Below are positions 1-7,501 of a DNA stretch of 39,482 nucleotides, in pieces. Within the stretch, counting starts at the first letter, position 1, and the number at the start of each line of letters is the position of its first letter. Source of the stretch: an uncultured bacterium (GTDB lineage Bacteria; Bacteroidota; Bacteroidia; Bacteroidales; UBA932); assembly GCA_949300025.1 (NCBI GenBank), contig CASGCS010000014.1:1-39482 (forward strand). The letters run 5' to 3'. Both the position numbers and the translations under genes were made by a program. Below the pieces are notes generated by a model. That model saw only the letters and a program-made list of their open reading frames with translations, had not been told where the DNA came from and made no database searches.

Positions 1-88
1 ACCTATTTGGAGATATAAAACGAAGTGACAGATACGAAAAAACCTGAAATAATGGAAACTTGTTTGCATTATTGAGGTTTTGAGTGTC

Positions 89-290
89 TGTATGAGTGCC
101 GTGAGGCACGCATATATCTTCAAATGGGGAAACCAGCAGCCCGCTTCCGTATTACAAAGTCCCGAAGGGAGCACGACTGAAAGGAGTGTATACCCCCTTC
201 AGGGGGTGCAGACTCGGTCTGCGGGGGTTAAAAATGTCTTTCGAAGAAAGACGTGCGAGGGTATTCAAAAGTTGCTTTTGATACCCTCGA
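89..290. other. Cluster of strong hairpins, possible structured RNA or mobile-element end
   Basis: At least five stems follow one another. (1) 89-116: eleven pairs with one A-G mismatch, closing on GTGCC-GTGA-GGCAC; the loop is a GNRA tetraloop if read on the plus strand. (2) 192-207: ACCCCC-TTCA-GGGGGT. (3) 208-222: GCAGAC-TCG-GTCTGC, perfect. (4) 236-252: GTCTTTC-GAA-GAAAGAC, perfect, extendable by one A-T and one wobble pair. (5) 256-289: a nine-pair lower stem (CGAGGGTAT with ATACCCTCG), one bulged T and a six-pair upper stem (CAAAAG with CTTTTG) on a TTG loop. A short TCCC-GAA-GGGA element lies at about 170. No U-tract follows any stem, so these are not simple terminators. The density of stems is seen directly; RNA function is inference. 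Confidence 0.55.
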
Positions 291-419
291 GGCGCTACAG
301 TATATGCGGCAAGCGAAGTGCAACTGAAAACAGTCGCATCTGAACTCTGCTAAAACGCAGATTCAAGCACCCAACATACTGACGTCAAGCGTATTGCAAG
401 AGTTTCAGCAGCATACCCG

Positions 420-716
420 AGGTTCAGATGCTCAGTGGAAATGAAACACCGCAGAGTGCAAACCCTCTCCGCAAGCACCTCCGGAAAGGGTTCCACCGAA
501 CGGCACTGCAAAACACCCCATGCATCTGAACCTGAACAAAAACAGCAAGTATTGCCACAACTCACTGAGTAACTTTCCATTGCAGAGATTCACTGAGAAA
601 TCCCCTGCGTTCAGATGCACTGAAAAACAGCGGAATCTGAACTCCGCAAAAATCCAGATCCAAGCCACAACACACTCACAACAAGCGCATTGCAAGACCT
701 TCAGCAACAACACCTG
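420..716. repeat. Repeat unit copy 1 (297 bp)
   Basis: The copy contains a long palindromic element (420-533) bounded by AGGTTCAGATGC and GCATCTGAACCT, a perfect 12-bp inverted repeat. Inside are AGTGC/GCACT (455-459 with 503-507) and a hairpin AACCCT, TCCG / CGGA, AGGGTT (461-492). A short palindromic element (610-641) has TTCAGATGC, a 14-nt spacer and GAATCTGAA, which carries one mismatch in the right arm. Confidence 0.85.
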
Positions 717-1013
717 AGGTTCAGATGCTAAGTGGGAATGAAACACGCCAGAGTGCAAACCCGCCCTGCAGGCACCTCCGCAAAGGGTCTCACCGAACGG
801 CACCGCAAACCACCCCATGCATCTGAACCTGAACCAAAACCGCAAATGCCGCTACAACGCGCTGAAGAACTTTCATTTACAGAGATTTATCAAGAAACCT
901 CCTGCGTTCAGATGCACCGGAAAACAATAGCATCTGAACTCCGACAAAATGCAAATCCAAGCCACAACGCGCTCACATCAAGCACATTGCAAGAGTTTCA
1001 ACAGTAATACCTG
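717..1013. repeat. Repeat unit copy 2 (297 bp)
   Basis: Same layout as copy 1. The long element is 717-830 with perfect 12-bp arms. The short element is 907-938 with perfect 9-bp arms and a 14-nt spacer. The inner hairpin is weaker here: ACCC/GGGT remains but the second helix is lost, and a CCTGCAGG palindrome occupies that position. Confidence 0.85.
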
Positions 1014-1301
1014 AGGTTCAGATGCTCAGTGGGAGTGAAACACCGCCGAGTGCAAATCCGCTCCACAGGCACCTCTGGAAAGGGTTTCACCGAACGGCAC
1101 CACAAACCACCCAATGCATCTGAACCTGAACGAAAACCGCAAATACCGCTACAACTCACTGAATAACTTTCCATTGCAGAGATTCACTGAGAAACCCCCT
1201 GCGTTCAGATGCACTGAAAAGCGAAGTATCGTTAGCGTATTGAAAGACTTTCAGCAGCAACGCCCAAGGTCCAGATGCAGTCGGAGACAGGAGCATCTGA
1301 A
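1014..1301. repeat. Truncated repeat copy 3 and terminal remnant
   Basis: The long element (1014-1127) has perfect 12-bp arms and an inner hairpin AATCC, TCCA / TGGA, GGGTT (1055-1086). The short element keeps only its left arm (1204-1212). About 44 bp are then missing relative to copies 1 and 2. The remnant 1270-1301 is itself a short element (TCCAGATGC, 14 nt, GCATCTGAA) and ends one base before the nadK stop codon. Confidence 0.8.
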
Positions 1302-1302
1302 C

Positions 1303-2196
1303 TCACTCAAGCATATTCCGCTTGTCCATGCCCCACAACAGTTTCTGATTCAACGCATGCATGAAATTATTTCCTATGGAGACACTTCTAAGCCTGTACC
1401 CCGCCTTTGAAACAGTAAGTCTTGCACTTTTCGGCAGAGAAGAAGAGCGATTGTCTGCTGTAAGCAGTGCGCCGCCGGAACGGGTAGAGTAACTCAGTTC
1501 TATAACTGACGTTTCCGGAACTATGATAGGCCGCACATTCAGGTTGTGCGGTGCAATCGGCGCTATTATGAGAACTTTTGAATCTGGTGTAACTATCGGC
1601 CCGCCTATACTTAGGGAATATGCTGTAGAACCTGTTGCCGAGCCTATGAGTATGCCGTCAGCCATATAATGGGGCAACTGTTCGCCGTTTACGGAAATCT
1701 CTATTTCAAGCATTATGGGATTGCTGCGCTGGACGGTAATCTCGTTCAAGGCTACGGGGTAGAAATCTGCCGGAAGCATCCCCCGCCCCCGCTCATCTAT
1801 ACCGAGCAGGGTTCTTTCCACGATATTGTATTTTCCGCAAAGCAGGGCGTCGAGCCATTCGTTTTTCTCATCCACCACGGCAGTGGTCAGAAAGCCGAGC
1901 CGCCCGAAATTTATTCCGGCCACCGGAATGTTGCTCTCCCGCACAATGGTAAGAGACTCCAGAAAAGTTCCGTCACCACCGAGCGAAAGCAGGAACGAGG
2001 TATCTTCGGGCAGTGTGGAGGAATCAGAAAAAGAGGAGACGATACACCTGTCGCCCACCTCTTTGCGGAAAAAGTCAAAAAGAGGAGAATAGCAGCAGAG
2101 TTCCATACTCCCCGCCTTTTTTATGCTCTCCACGAGCAAATGCAGCTTTTCACTGTTGAAAATCTGGGTTCCACGCCCAAAAACGGCCACCTTCAT
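1303..2196 (-). CDS. nadK: NAD kinase
   Basis: ATP-dependent NAD kinase, which phosphorylates NAD to NADP in the cytosol. The 297-residue product is of normal family length. Seen directly: the GGDGTFL nucleotide motif (residues 73-79), NFGRLGF (96-102), the NE pair (151-152) and the glycine-rich block DGILIGSATGST (180-191) that shapes the NAD site. The C-terminal KLLWGMDKRN stretch resembles Bacteroidetes homologues as I know them, so the gene is intact even though its stop codon abuts the repeat array. It is divergent from pdxJ across a 99-bp spacer, an arrangement I believe is common in Bacteroidales. The start is the ATG at 2196. Confidence 0.97.
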   Translation of the reverse strand: MKVAVFGRGTQIFNSEKLHLLVESIKKAGSMELCCYSPLFDFFRKEVGDRCIVSSFSDSSTLPEDTSFLLSLGGDGTFLESLTIVRESNIPVAGINFGRLGFLTTAVVDEKNEWLDALLCGKYNIVERTLLGIDERGRGMLPADFYPVALNEITVQRSNPIMLEIEISVNGEQLPHYMADGILIGSATGSTAYSLSIGGPIVTPDSKVLIIAPIAPHNLNVRPIIVPETSVIELSYSTRSGGALLTADNRSSSLPKSARLTVSKAGYRLRSVSIGNNFMHALNQKLLWGMDKRNMLE

Positions 2197-2244
2197 ATCG
2201 TAAGAAAATTTGGTGCAATATATGCAATTTTGGCAAAATATACA

Positions 2245-2252
2245 TACTTTTG
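2245..2252 (+). promoter_or_regulatory. Putative -7 element for pdxJ
   Basis: TACTTTTG matches the Bacteroidetes -7 consensus TAnnTTTG and lies 43 bp upstream of the pdxJ ATG in the nadK-pdxJ divergent spacer. No well-spaced -33 TTTG is seen, so this is tentative. Confidence 0.4.
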
Positions 2253-2295
2253 TCGCTGCAAATCCCGTATCTGAAATGTTTTACATCTGCAGAAA

Positions 2296-3015
2296 ATGAC
2301 AAGACTAAGTGTAAATATCAATAAAATAGCGACACTGCGCAACGCACGCGGAGGCAACATGCCAGATGTGCTCAAAAGCGCACTCGACTGCGAAAAGTTC
2401 GGGGCGGAAGGGATAACGGTACACCCGCGCCCTGATGAACGCCACATAAGATATTCAGACGTAAGGGCGCTCAAGCCCCTTCTTACTACAGAATTCAATA
2501 TAGAAGGCAATCCGATAGAATCTTTCACCAGCCTCGTGCTGGAAACAAGGCCGGCACAGGTGACCCTCGTCCCCGACGCCGCCGACGCGATTACCTCGAA
2601 TGCCGGCTGGGATACGGTGAAATACAGGAAATACCTGCAACAGACATGCAGGACCTTCAAGGAGGCGGGCATAAGGGTCTCCATCTTTGTAGACCCCGAC
2701 GTGGAGATAATCAAGAACGCCGCGGATACAGGCTGCGACAGAGTTGAACTGTACACGGAAATGTATGCCCGGAAATATCCTGAAAACAGGGAAGAGGCGG
2801 TAGAGCCCTACTTCAAGGCGGCCGAAGAGGCTGTCAGATGTGGTCTCGGGCTCAATGCCGGACACGATTTGAACCTCGACAATCTGAAATATTTCAAGAA
2901 TACCGTTCCGGGGCTGCTTGAGGTCTCGATAGGCCATGCACTCATCTGCGACGCCCTTTATCTGGGGCTCGAAAACACCATAGCCGCATATCTTAGAGAG
3001 CTCAGGGATTTTTAA
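2296..3015 (+). CDS. pdxJ: Pyridoxine 5'-phosphate synthase
   Basis: PdxJ condenses 1-deoxyxylulose 5-phosphate with 3-amino-2-oxopropyl phosphate to make pyridoxine 5'-phosphate, the last ring-forming step of DXP-dependent vitamin B6 synthesis. The 239-residue TIM barrel is of usual length. Seen directly: the N-terminal [15 protein letters not shown] block, [12 protein letters not shown] carrying the catalytic histidine, the [15 protein letters not shown] loop and [13 protein letters not shown] near the C-terminus, which are phosphate and active-site segments in this family. It is first in a plus-strand run, although the next gene has its own -7 element. Confidence 0.97.
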   Translation: MTRLSVNINKIATLRNARGGNMPDVLKSALDCEKFGAEGITVHPRPDERHIRYSDVRALKPLLTTEFNIEGNPIESFTSLVLETRPAQVTLVPDAADAITSNAGWDTVKYRKYLQQTCRTFKEAGIRVSIFVDPDVEIIKNAADTGCDRVELYTEMYARKYPENREEAVEPYFKAAEEAVRCGLGLNAGHDLNLDNLKYFKNTVPGLLEVSIGHALICDALYLGLENTIAAYLRELRDF

Positions 3016-3026
3016 GATTTTTTGAA

Positions 3027-3034
3027 TATATTTG
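3027..3034 (+). promoter_or_regulatory. Putative -7 element for the OmpH-like gene
   Basis: TATATTTG fits TAnnTTTG exactly and lies 12 bp after the pdxJ stop and 39 bp before the next ATG. A matching -33 box is not obvious. Confidence 0.4.
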
Positions 3035-3073
3035 CATTATGTTCGAATATGTAAAACCAATAAATATTGAAAA

Positions 3074-3676
3074 ATGAAAAAAACATTATCTACTCTTGCT
3101 GTTCTTTTGAGTTCGGCAATACTCTTGTCATCATGTAATTCAGCTCAGGAAGGCAACGGCCAGAACGCCGCACAGGCTTCAACGGAAAATGCGGCTGCTC
3201 CCGCAGGAGGAATTGTCTACATCCAGATGGATACATTGATTACCTATTACGACATGTTCAACGATCTCCAGTCTGAACTCGAGACAAAGGTCCAGGCTAT
3301 TCAGGACGACCTTACAAAAAAGGGCAACGCATGGGAAAAGAGTGCAAACGACTTCCAGAACAAGGTACAGAAAGGATTGCTCACACGTTCGCAGGCTGAA
3401 GACCAGCAGCAGAGCATTCTCCAGCGCCAGAGAGAACTGCAGGAGCTGACACAGCAGAAACAGATGGAAATGCAGGAGGAAGAGGCTGTGATGATGAGAA
3501 GGGTCATGGATGCAATAATGACCTACCTTGAAGCATACAACCAGACTCACAAATATTCGCTTATACTCACCACTTCAGGCGTCACCAATACGGTCATTAT
3601 AGGCAACCCCTCCCTGGACATAACCCAGGACGTGCTGAAAGGCCTGAACCAAGAGTATATCAACTCAAAAAAATAA
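3074..3676 (+). CDS. OmpH/Skp-family lipoprotein
   Basis: The 200-residue protein begins with a lipoprotein signal ending LSSC, with the lipidated cysteine at residue 21, followed by a low-complexity Ala/Asn/Gln/Glu linker (to about 44). The rest fits the OmpH/Skp fold: a short strand (GIVYIQMDTL), a long Gln/Glu/Lys-rich alpha-helical hairpin (about 60-150) and a C-terminal strand pair (YSLILTTSGVTNTVIIGNPSLDIT). Family members are trimeric periplasmic chaperones that hold unfolded outer-membrane proteins. The lipid anchor is unlike soluble E. coli Skp; anchoring to a membrane is inferred from the signal only. bamD, whose product inserts such clients, lies elsewhere in the window. Confidence 0.85.
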   Translation: MKKTLSTLAVLLSSAILLSSCNSAQEGNGQNAAQASTENAAAPAGGIVYIQMDTLITYYDMFNDLQSELETKVQAIQDDLTKKGNAWEKSANDFQNKVQKGLLTRSQAEDQQQSILQRQRELQELTQQKQMEMQEEEAVMMRRVMDAIMTYLEAYNQTHKYSLILTTSGVTNTVIIGNPSLDITQDVLKGLNQEYINSKK

Positions 3677-3680
3677 CGAA

Positions 3681-4814
3681 TTGAAAATTGCCATACTATC
3701 GTGTTTTTACCCATACAGGGGAGGCATATCACAGTTCAATGCCTGCATCTACGGAGAGTTGTCGAAAAGCCATACCGTAAAGGCATTCAATTTCAAGAGA
3801 CAATATCCCTCCTTTCTTTTTCCGGGCAGGACACAGTATGTAACAGAAGAGGATAATGCCGTACCGGTAGAGTCAGAGGCTCTGCTGGATACGGCAAATC
3901 CTTTTTCATATCACCATACAGCAAAAAAAATCAGGGAGTGGGGGCCCGATTTGCTGCTGCTCCGCTACTGGAACAGTTATTTTGCCCCTTCGCTCGGGTA
4001 TGTTGCCAGGCACATGGACAAGAAATGCAGGGTCATCTCCATTCTTGACAACGTAATCCCGCATGAACGGCACTTTTACGACAAGATGCTGACCCGCTAT
4101 TTTCTGCGCAGGCAAAGCGGCTACATTGTACTGTGCGATGCCGTAAGGGATGACCTTCTAAGCTTTATGCCCGAGGCCAGATACCTGAACACGCCCCATC
4201 CGCTCTACTCGCATTTCGGCGAAAAGAGAGACAGGCTGGAATCGGAAACGGAGTTGAAGATTCCACACGGCAAAAAGAACCTGCTCTTTTTCGGGCTCAT
4301 AAGAGAATACAAGGGACTTGACATCCTCATAGAGGCCTTTTCAGGACTCGACAAGTCATACAACCTCATAATTGCAGGCGAACCGTACGGCAGTTTTGAA
4401 AAATACAGGAAACTGATAGAGGAATCGCCAAACAGGGAGAACATATTCGTGAATACGGAGTACATTCCCGACAACCGCGTATCGCTCTACTTCTCCGCAG
4501 CAGACCTGTGCGTTCTGCCATACAGGTCTGCAACGCAAAGCGGCATTGGAGCCATCTCAACATATTACGGAGTCCCGATGGTTACCACCAATGTGGGCGG
4601 GCTCAAGGAGATGTTTGAGACAAACGGCACAGGAATAGTCGTAGACCGCATAGAAAGCGGTGCAATCAGAGAGGCTGTCGAAACCTTCTTTGACACCGGC
4701 AACCGGGAAAAGTTCAGAGAAAACATAAAAAAGGAGAAAGAGAGGCTGAGCTGGAGTAATTTTTGCAGCAAACTCACAGACTTTGCGGAATCTCTTCAGA
4801 ACAACAAAAACTGA
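3681..4814 (+). CDS. Glycosyltransferase family 4 protein
   Basis: A 377-residue GT-B retaining glycosyltransferase. The N-terminus [19 protein letters not shown] is the acceptor-domain first strand with its glycine-rich loop. The donor domain begins around [16 protein letters not shown], and the C-terminal sugar-nucleotide region carries [23 protein letters not shown], the GT4 segment that replaces a simple EX7E motif. Substrate cannot be read from sequence; envelope polysaccharide or glycolipid synthesis is likely. The start is a TTG four bases after the preceding stop; no ATG occurs before residue 113 and the family consistently begins near here. It ends five bases before purC. Confidence 0.85.
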   Translation: MKIAILSCFYPYRGGISQFNACIYGELSKSHTVKAFNFKRQYPSFLFPGRTQYVTEEDNAVPVESEALLDTANPFSYHHTAKKIREWGPDLLLLRYWNSYFAPSLGYVARHMDKKCRVISILDNVIPHERHFYDKMLTRYFLRRQSGYIVLCDAVRDDLLSFMPEARYLNTPHPLYSHFGEKRDRLESETELKIPHGKKNLLFFGLIREYKGLDILIEAFSGLDKSYNLIIAGEPYGSFEKYRKLIEESPNRENIFVNTEYIPDNRVSLYFSAADLCVLPYRSATQSGIGAISTYYGVPMVTTNVGGLKEMFETNGTGIVVDRIESGAIREAVETFFDTGNREKFRENIKKEKERLSWSNFCSKLTDFAESLQNNKN

Positions 4815-4819
4815 CATAT

Positions 4820-5770
4820 ATGAAATCTATTACACGTACAGAATTCGATTTTCCCAAACAGAGCGGGAAATATGTAGGAAAAGTAAGAGATGTCTACACG
4901 ATAGACGACAAATACCTGGTAATGGTTGCCACAGACAGAATCTCTGCATTCGACGTGGTCCTGCCCAAGGGCATTCCATACAAGGGACAGGTGCTCAACC
5001 AGATTGCCTCGAAATTTCTGGACGACACGTCCGACATAGTGAAGAACTGGAAAATAGCCTCTCCAGACCCCATGGTGACCGTAGGCTACAAATGCGAGCC
5101 GATGCCCGTGGAGATGATTGTAAGAGGATACCTTACAGGCAGTTCATGGAGAACATACAAGAGCGGACAGCATGAAATATGCGGTATAAGGATTCCCGAC
5201 GGAATGCGCGAGCATCAGAAGTTCGACCAGCCCATCATAACCCCTACAACCAAGGCTGAAATAGGAAGTCACGACCAGGACATATCGAGAGAAGAGGTTA
5301 TAAAGAGAGGCATCATAAAGGAAGATATCTACAACAAACTGGAAGAGATTACCCTTGCCCTTTACAGAAGAGGCTGCGAAATTGCCGCAAAAAGAGGGCT
5401 TATTCTGGTTGACACAAAATATGAGTTCGGCCTCAAGGATGGCGAGATTTACCTCATAGACGAAATCCACACCCCTGACAGCAGCCGCTACTTCTACAGC
5501 GAGGGATACCAGGAGAGGTTCGACAAAGGCGAGCAGCAAAGGCAGCTCTCAAAGGAATTCGTAAGGGAGTGGCTCATGGCAAACCACTTCAGCGGAAAGG
5601 CAGGAGAGGTGCTTCCCGAAATGACAGACGAGATTATCACAAGCATATCCGACAGATATATAGAATTATATGAGCACATCACAGGTACAAGGTTTGAAAA
5701 GGCTGAGTACACGGGAGATGTTTACGAGAGAATCGAGACAAATGTAAGAAACATGCTCTCCCGTCTATGA
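4820..5770 (+). CDS. purC: Phosphoribosylaminoimidazole-succinocarboxamide synthase
   Basis: SAICAR synthetase: ATP-dependent ligation of aspartate to CAIR in purine synthesis. The ATG at 4820 gives 316 residues and places the GKVRDVYTI start of the ATP-grasp-like fold near residue 20. An in-frame upstream start inside the glycosyltransferase gene would add unrelated residues and is rejected. Signature blocks seen: [38 protein letters not shown] and [13 protein letters not shown]. The length is that of the longer, yeast-like PurC class rather than the shorter E. coli form. Its stop overlaps the next ATG in ATGA, indicating translational coupling. Confidence 0.97.
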   Translation: MKSITRTEFDFPKQSGKYVGKVRDVYTIDDKYLVMVATDRISAFDVVLPKGIPYKGQVLNQIASKFLDDTSDIVKNWKIASPDPMVTVGYKCEPMPVEMIVRGYLTGSSWRTYKSGQHEICGIRIPDGMREHQKFDQPIITPTTKAEIGSHDQDISREEVIKRGIIKEDIYNKLEEITLALYRRGCEIAAKRGLILVDTKYEFGLKDGEIYLIDEIHTPDSSRYFYSEGYQERFDKGEQQRQLSKEFVREWLMANHFSGKAGEVLPEMTDEIITSISDRYIELYEHITGTRFEKAEYTGDVYERIETNVRNMLSRL

Positions 5771-7485
5771 AACTGATTTCCGCCATAGTGCTCTTTCTTT
5801 TCACTCTTCCGCTGTTCGGGCAGAGTTCCGTTGCCGTATCCACTGAAAAGGTCAAGATAGAGGGCAAGGTTTATTATCTGCACAACATAAAGAAGGGAGA
5901 GACGCTCTATTCGCTTGGCAAAGCGTACAATGTTACGGTAGATGAGATAATAAAGAACAACCGAAATGCCGAAAGCGGGCTCAAGGCTGGAGAGACGCTC
6001 TACATTCCCGCAACCGGAAAGGCCGCACAGGCAGAGAATCTCCAGAAGAGCCGGCAGGCAGAGCAGCCGCGACAGGAAAAGGCCGCTTCCGCCCCCCAAA
6101 AGAAGATGCGGCCCAAACGCCACAGCGTAAAATGGTATGAGGAGTTGAAGGATATTGCCGAAAAATACAATGTCTCCCAGGAGGCCATAATGGAATACAA
6201 CAATCTTGCAAGCCCGCGTCTTACAAAGCGCCAGGTGCTGCTTATTCCGACATGGCTGAGCGGGGAGCGGAGCAGACCCGACAATGAAAACATGCCGGCA
6301 GATGAAAAAAGCACGGGACTGCTGTTTCCGACCGATACAGCGGATTCTGCTCCGGGCGAGATTTCCGGCCGGGAAGCCGCAAATGATGAGGTAATGCAGC
6401 CAGAGAAGAGAGAGCCTGAAAGGCTTTTCGGCAGAAGGGACGTGGAGATTGCCCTGATACTTCCCCTCACATCTGCCTCCAGGACGGGATACAACAGCCA
6501 ATACTTGGATTTCTATACCGGAGCGCTGCTTGCCGCAAGTGATTTTAAAGAGAGCGGAGTAACAGTCACGCTCAATGTCTACGACCAGGGGCGCTACAAC
6601 ACTCTGGAGGAGATATTCAACTCTGAAGGGTTTGGCAGAAACCAGCTGGTGATAGGTCCTGTCATGGCAGAAGAGATGAAAGAGGCACTTCCCCTTGCAG
6701 AATCGCTCGGGATTCCCATTGTCTCGCCCATGGACCAGACGGCAGAAAAATACATAGCGGGGAACACCTGTTTCATACAGGCCCCGGCAGGAGGCGAGAG
6801 GCAGACAGAGAACTCTGTCGCACTGCTGGAAAAATATTGCGGAGACCCTCGGAACCACCTGATGCTGATATATCAGAAAGGATATGAGGCGAGCAATGCC
6901 GTAACCGAGGCCAAACGGTTTCTGGAGGCAGAGAATGCAGAATATTCCACCCTTTCATACAATATTCTGGAAGGCAGAACCATAAATACAAAGATGATGC
7001 AGATGATGGATACTGTAAGAAGGCATGTCGTCTTTGTAGCCTCCAACAGCGAGGCCTTTGTAAACGATGTGGTAAGGAATCTGCACCTGTGCCGCAACAT
7101 GGAACGCGACATAACCCTGATAGGACTGTCAAAATGGAAGAGTTTTGAAACCATAGACGTGGAGGATTTCCATGAGATGAACCTCAACCTTTCGCTGCCT
7201 TTCCATGTAGACTACAGCAGCGGGCAGGTAAAGGATTTCCTATTCCGCTACAGGGCTCTCTTCAAAGTGGAACCCACCCCCTACTCTTTCCAGGGATACG
7301 ATCTTACAGCCTATTTTGCAGAAGAACTTGCCAGATATGGCAGACATTTCATGGACAGAGATTCATTCCCGAAAAAAAGTCTGATGCAGACAGCATTGGA
7401 ATTTCACAGGATTCCCGGCGGCGGGTTCGAAAACAGAGCAACAAAGGAGATTGTATACAAAAAAGACTATACCGTTTCGCAATAG
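5767..7485 (+). CDS. LysM-domain protein with periplasmic-binding-protein fold
   Basis: A 572-residue exported protein with a signal peptide (about 1-19, LPLFGQ end). LysM domain 1 (about 36-81, [21 protein letters not shown]) binds peptidoglycan glycan chains. A second, more diverged LysM-like repeat spans about 120-165 ([19 protein letters not shown]), followed by an acidic linker. From about 225 the sequence fits a type I periplasmic-binding fold of the amino-acid ABC-transporter receptor or LpoA kind ([42 protein letters not shown]). No transporter genes lie nearby, so a cell-wall sensor or scaffold role is as likely as solute capture. It overlaps purC by four bases and converges on the aminopeptidase gene with a 16-bp gap. 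Confidence 0.8.
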   Translation: MKLISAIVLFLFTLPLFGQSSVAVSTEKVKIEGKVYYLHNIKKGETLYSLGKAYNVTVDEIIKNNRNAESGLKAGETLYIPATGKAAQAENLQKSRQAEQPRQEKAASAPQKKMRPKRHSVKWYEELKDIAEKYNVSQEAIMEYNNLASPRLTKRQVLLIPTWLSGERSRPDNENMPADEKSTGLLFPTDTADSAPGEISGREAANDEVMQPEKREPERLFGRRDVEIALILPLTSASRTGYNSQYLDFYTGALLAASDFKESGVTVTLNVYDQGRYNTLEEIFNSEGFGRNQLVIGPVMAEEMKEALPLAESLGIPIVSPMDQTAEKYIAGNTCFIQAPAGGERQTENSVALLEKYCGDPRNHLMLIYQKGYEASNAVTEAKRFLEAENAEYSTLSYNILEGRTINTKMMQMMDTVRRHVVFVASNSEAFVNDVVRNLHLCRNMERDITLIGLSKWKSFETIDVEDFHEMNLNLSLPFHVDYSSGQVKDFLFRYRALFKVEPTPYSFQGYDLTAYFAEELARYGRHFMDRDSFPKKSLMQTALEFHRIPGGGFENRATKEIVYKKDYTVSQ

Positions 7486-7501
7486 CGCAGCGGCGGCGGA
7501 A

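Larger units (their letters stand above)
318..1301. repeat. Tandem array of a 297-bp unit, three copies plus remnants
   Basis: Equivalent points recur exactly 297 bp apart: AGGTTCAGATGC starts at 420, 717 and 1014. A partial copy precedes them (about 318-419), the third copy is about 44 bp short, and a 35-bp remnant (1267-1301) closes the array. Copies are diverged by many point changes but keep the same length, which suggests an old array. The 9-mer TTCAGATGC occurs at 423, 610, 720, 907, 1017 and 1204 (and at 1270 with one change). Its reverse complement GCATCTGAA occurs at 336, 522, 819, 930, 1116 and 1293 (and at 633 with one change). The unit length is a multiple of three, but stop codons and scattered replacement changes argue against coding. 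Confidence 0.9.
1..1302. other. Gene-free, structure-rich region
   Basis: No reading frame here looks like a protein. The open frames are short, have no family resemblance and are not preserved between repeat copies. The region has three parts: an AT-rich lead-in (1-88) whose upstream neighbour is outside the window, a run of strong hairpins (89-290), and a 297-bp tandem repeat array (about 318-1301). No RNA family that I know (tmRNA, RNase P RNA, SRP RNA, group II intron domain V, 5S rRNA) could be recognised. The region ends at the 3' end of nadK. Confidence 0.85.

Noticed and set aside
1..330. Retron RNA, tmRNA, RNase P RNA, SRP RNA or group II intron
   Set aside because: The characteristic conserved sequences of these RNAs are absent, and no reverse transcriptase lies in the window. 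A retron or OMEGA-type RNA whose protein gene lies further left cannot be excluded.
318..1301. Protein-coding interpretation of the 297-bp (99-codon) repeat
   Set aside because: Short frames starting at the ATG of ATGCATCTGAA in each copy have different ends and stop codons, and differences between copies are mostly amino-acid-changing. Nothing shows selection on a protein.
318..1301. CRISPR array
   Set aside because: The repeated 9-mer alternates in orientation, spacing is not of spacer size, and the spacers themselves repeat every 297 bp. No cas gene is visible.
318..1301. Integron attC cassette array
   Set aside because: The core GTTRRRY and RYYYAAC sites are missing at the palindrome ends, and the units carry no cassette genes.
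1270..1301. Canonical rho-independent terminator of nadK
   Set aside because: The palindrome is strong but no U-tract follows on the minus strand.
5722..6858. Long open frame antisense to purC and the LysM gene
   Set aside because: It lies over well-supported genes, has biased composition and no recognisable family. It reflects codon use on the other strand.
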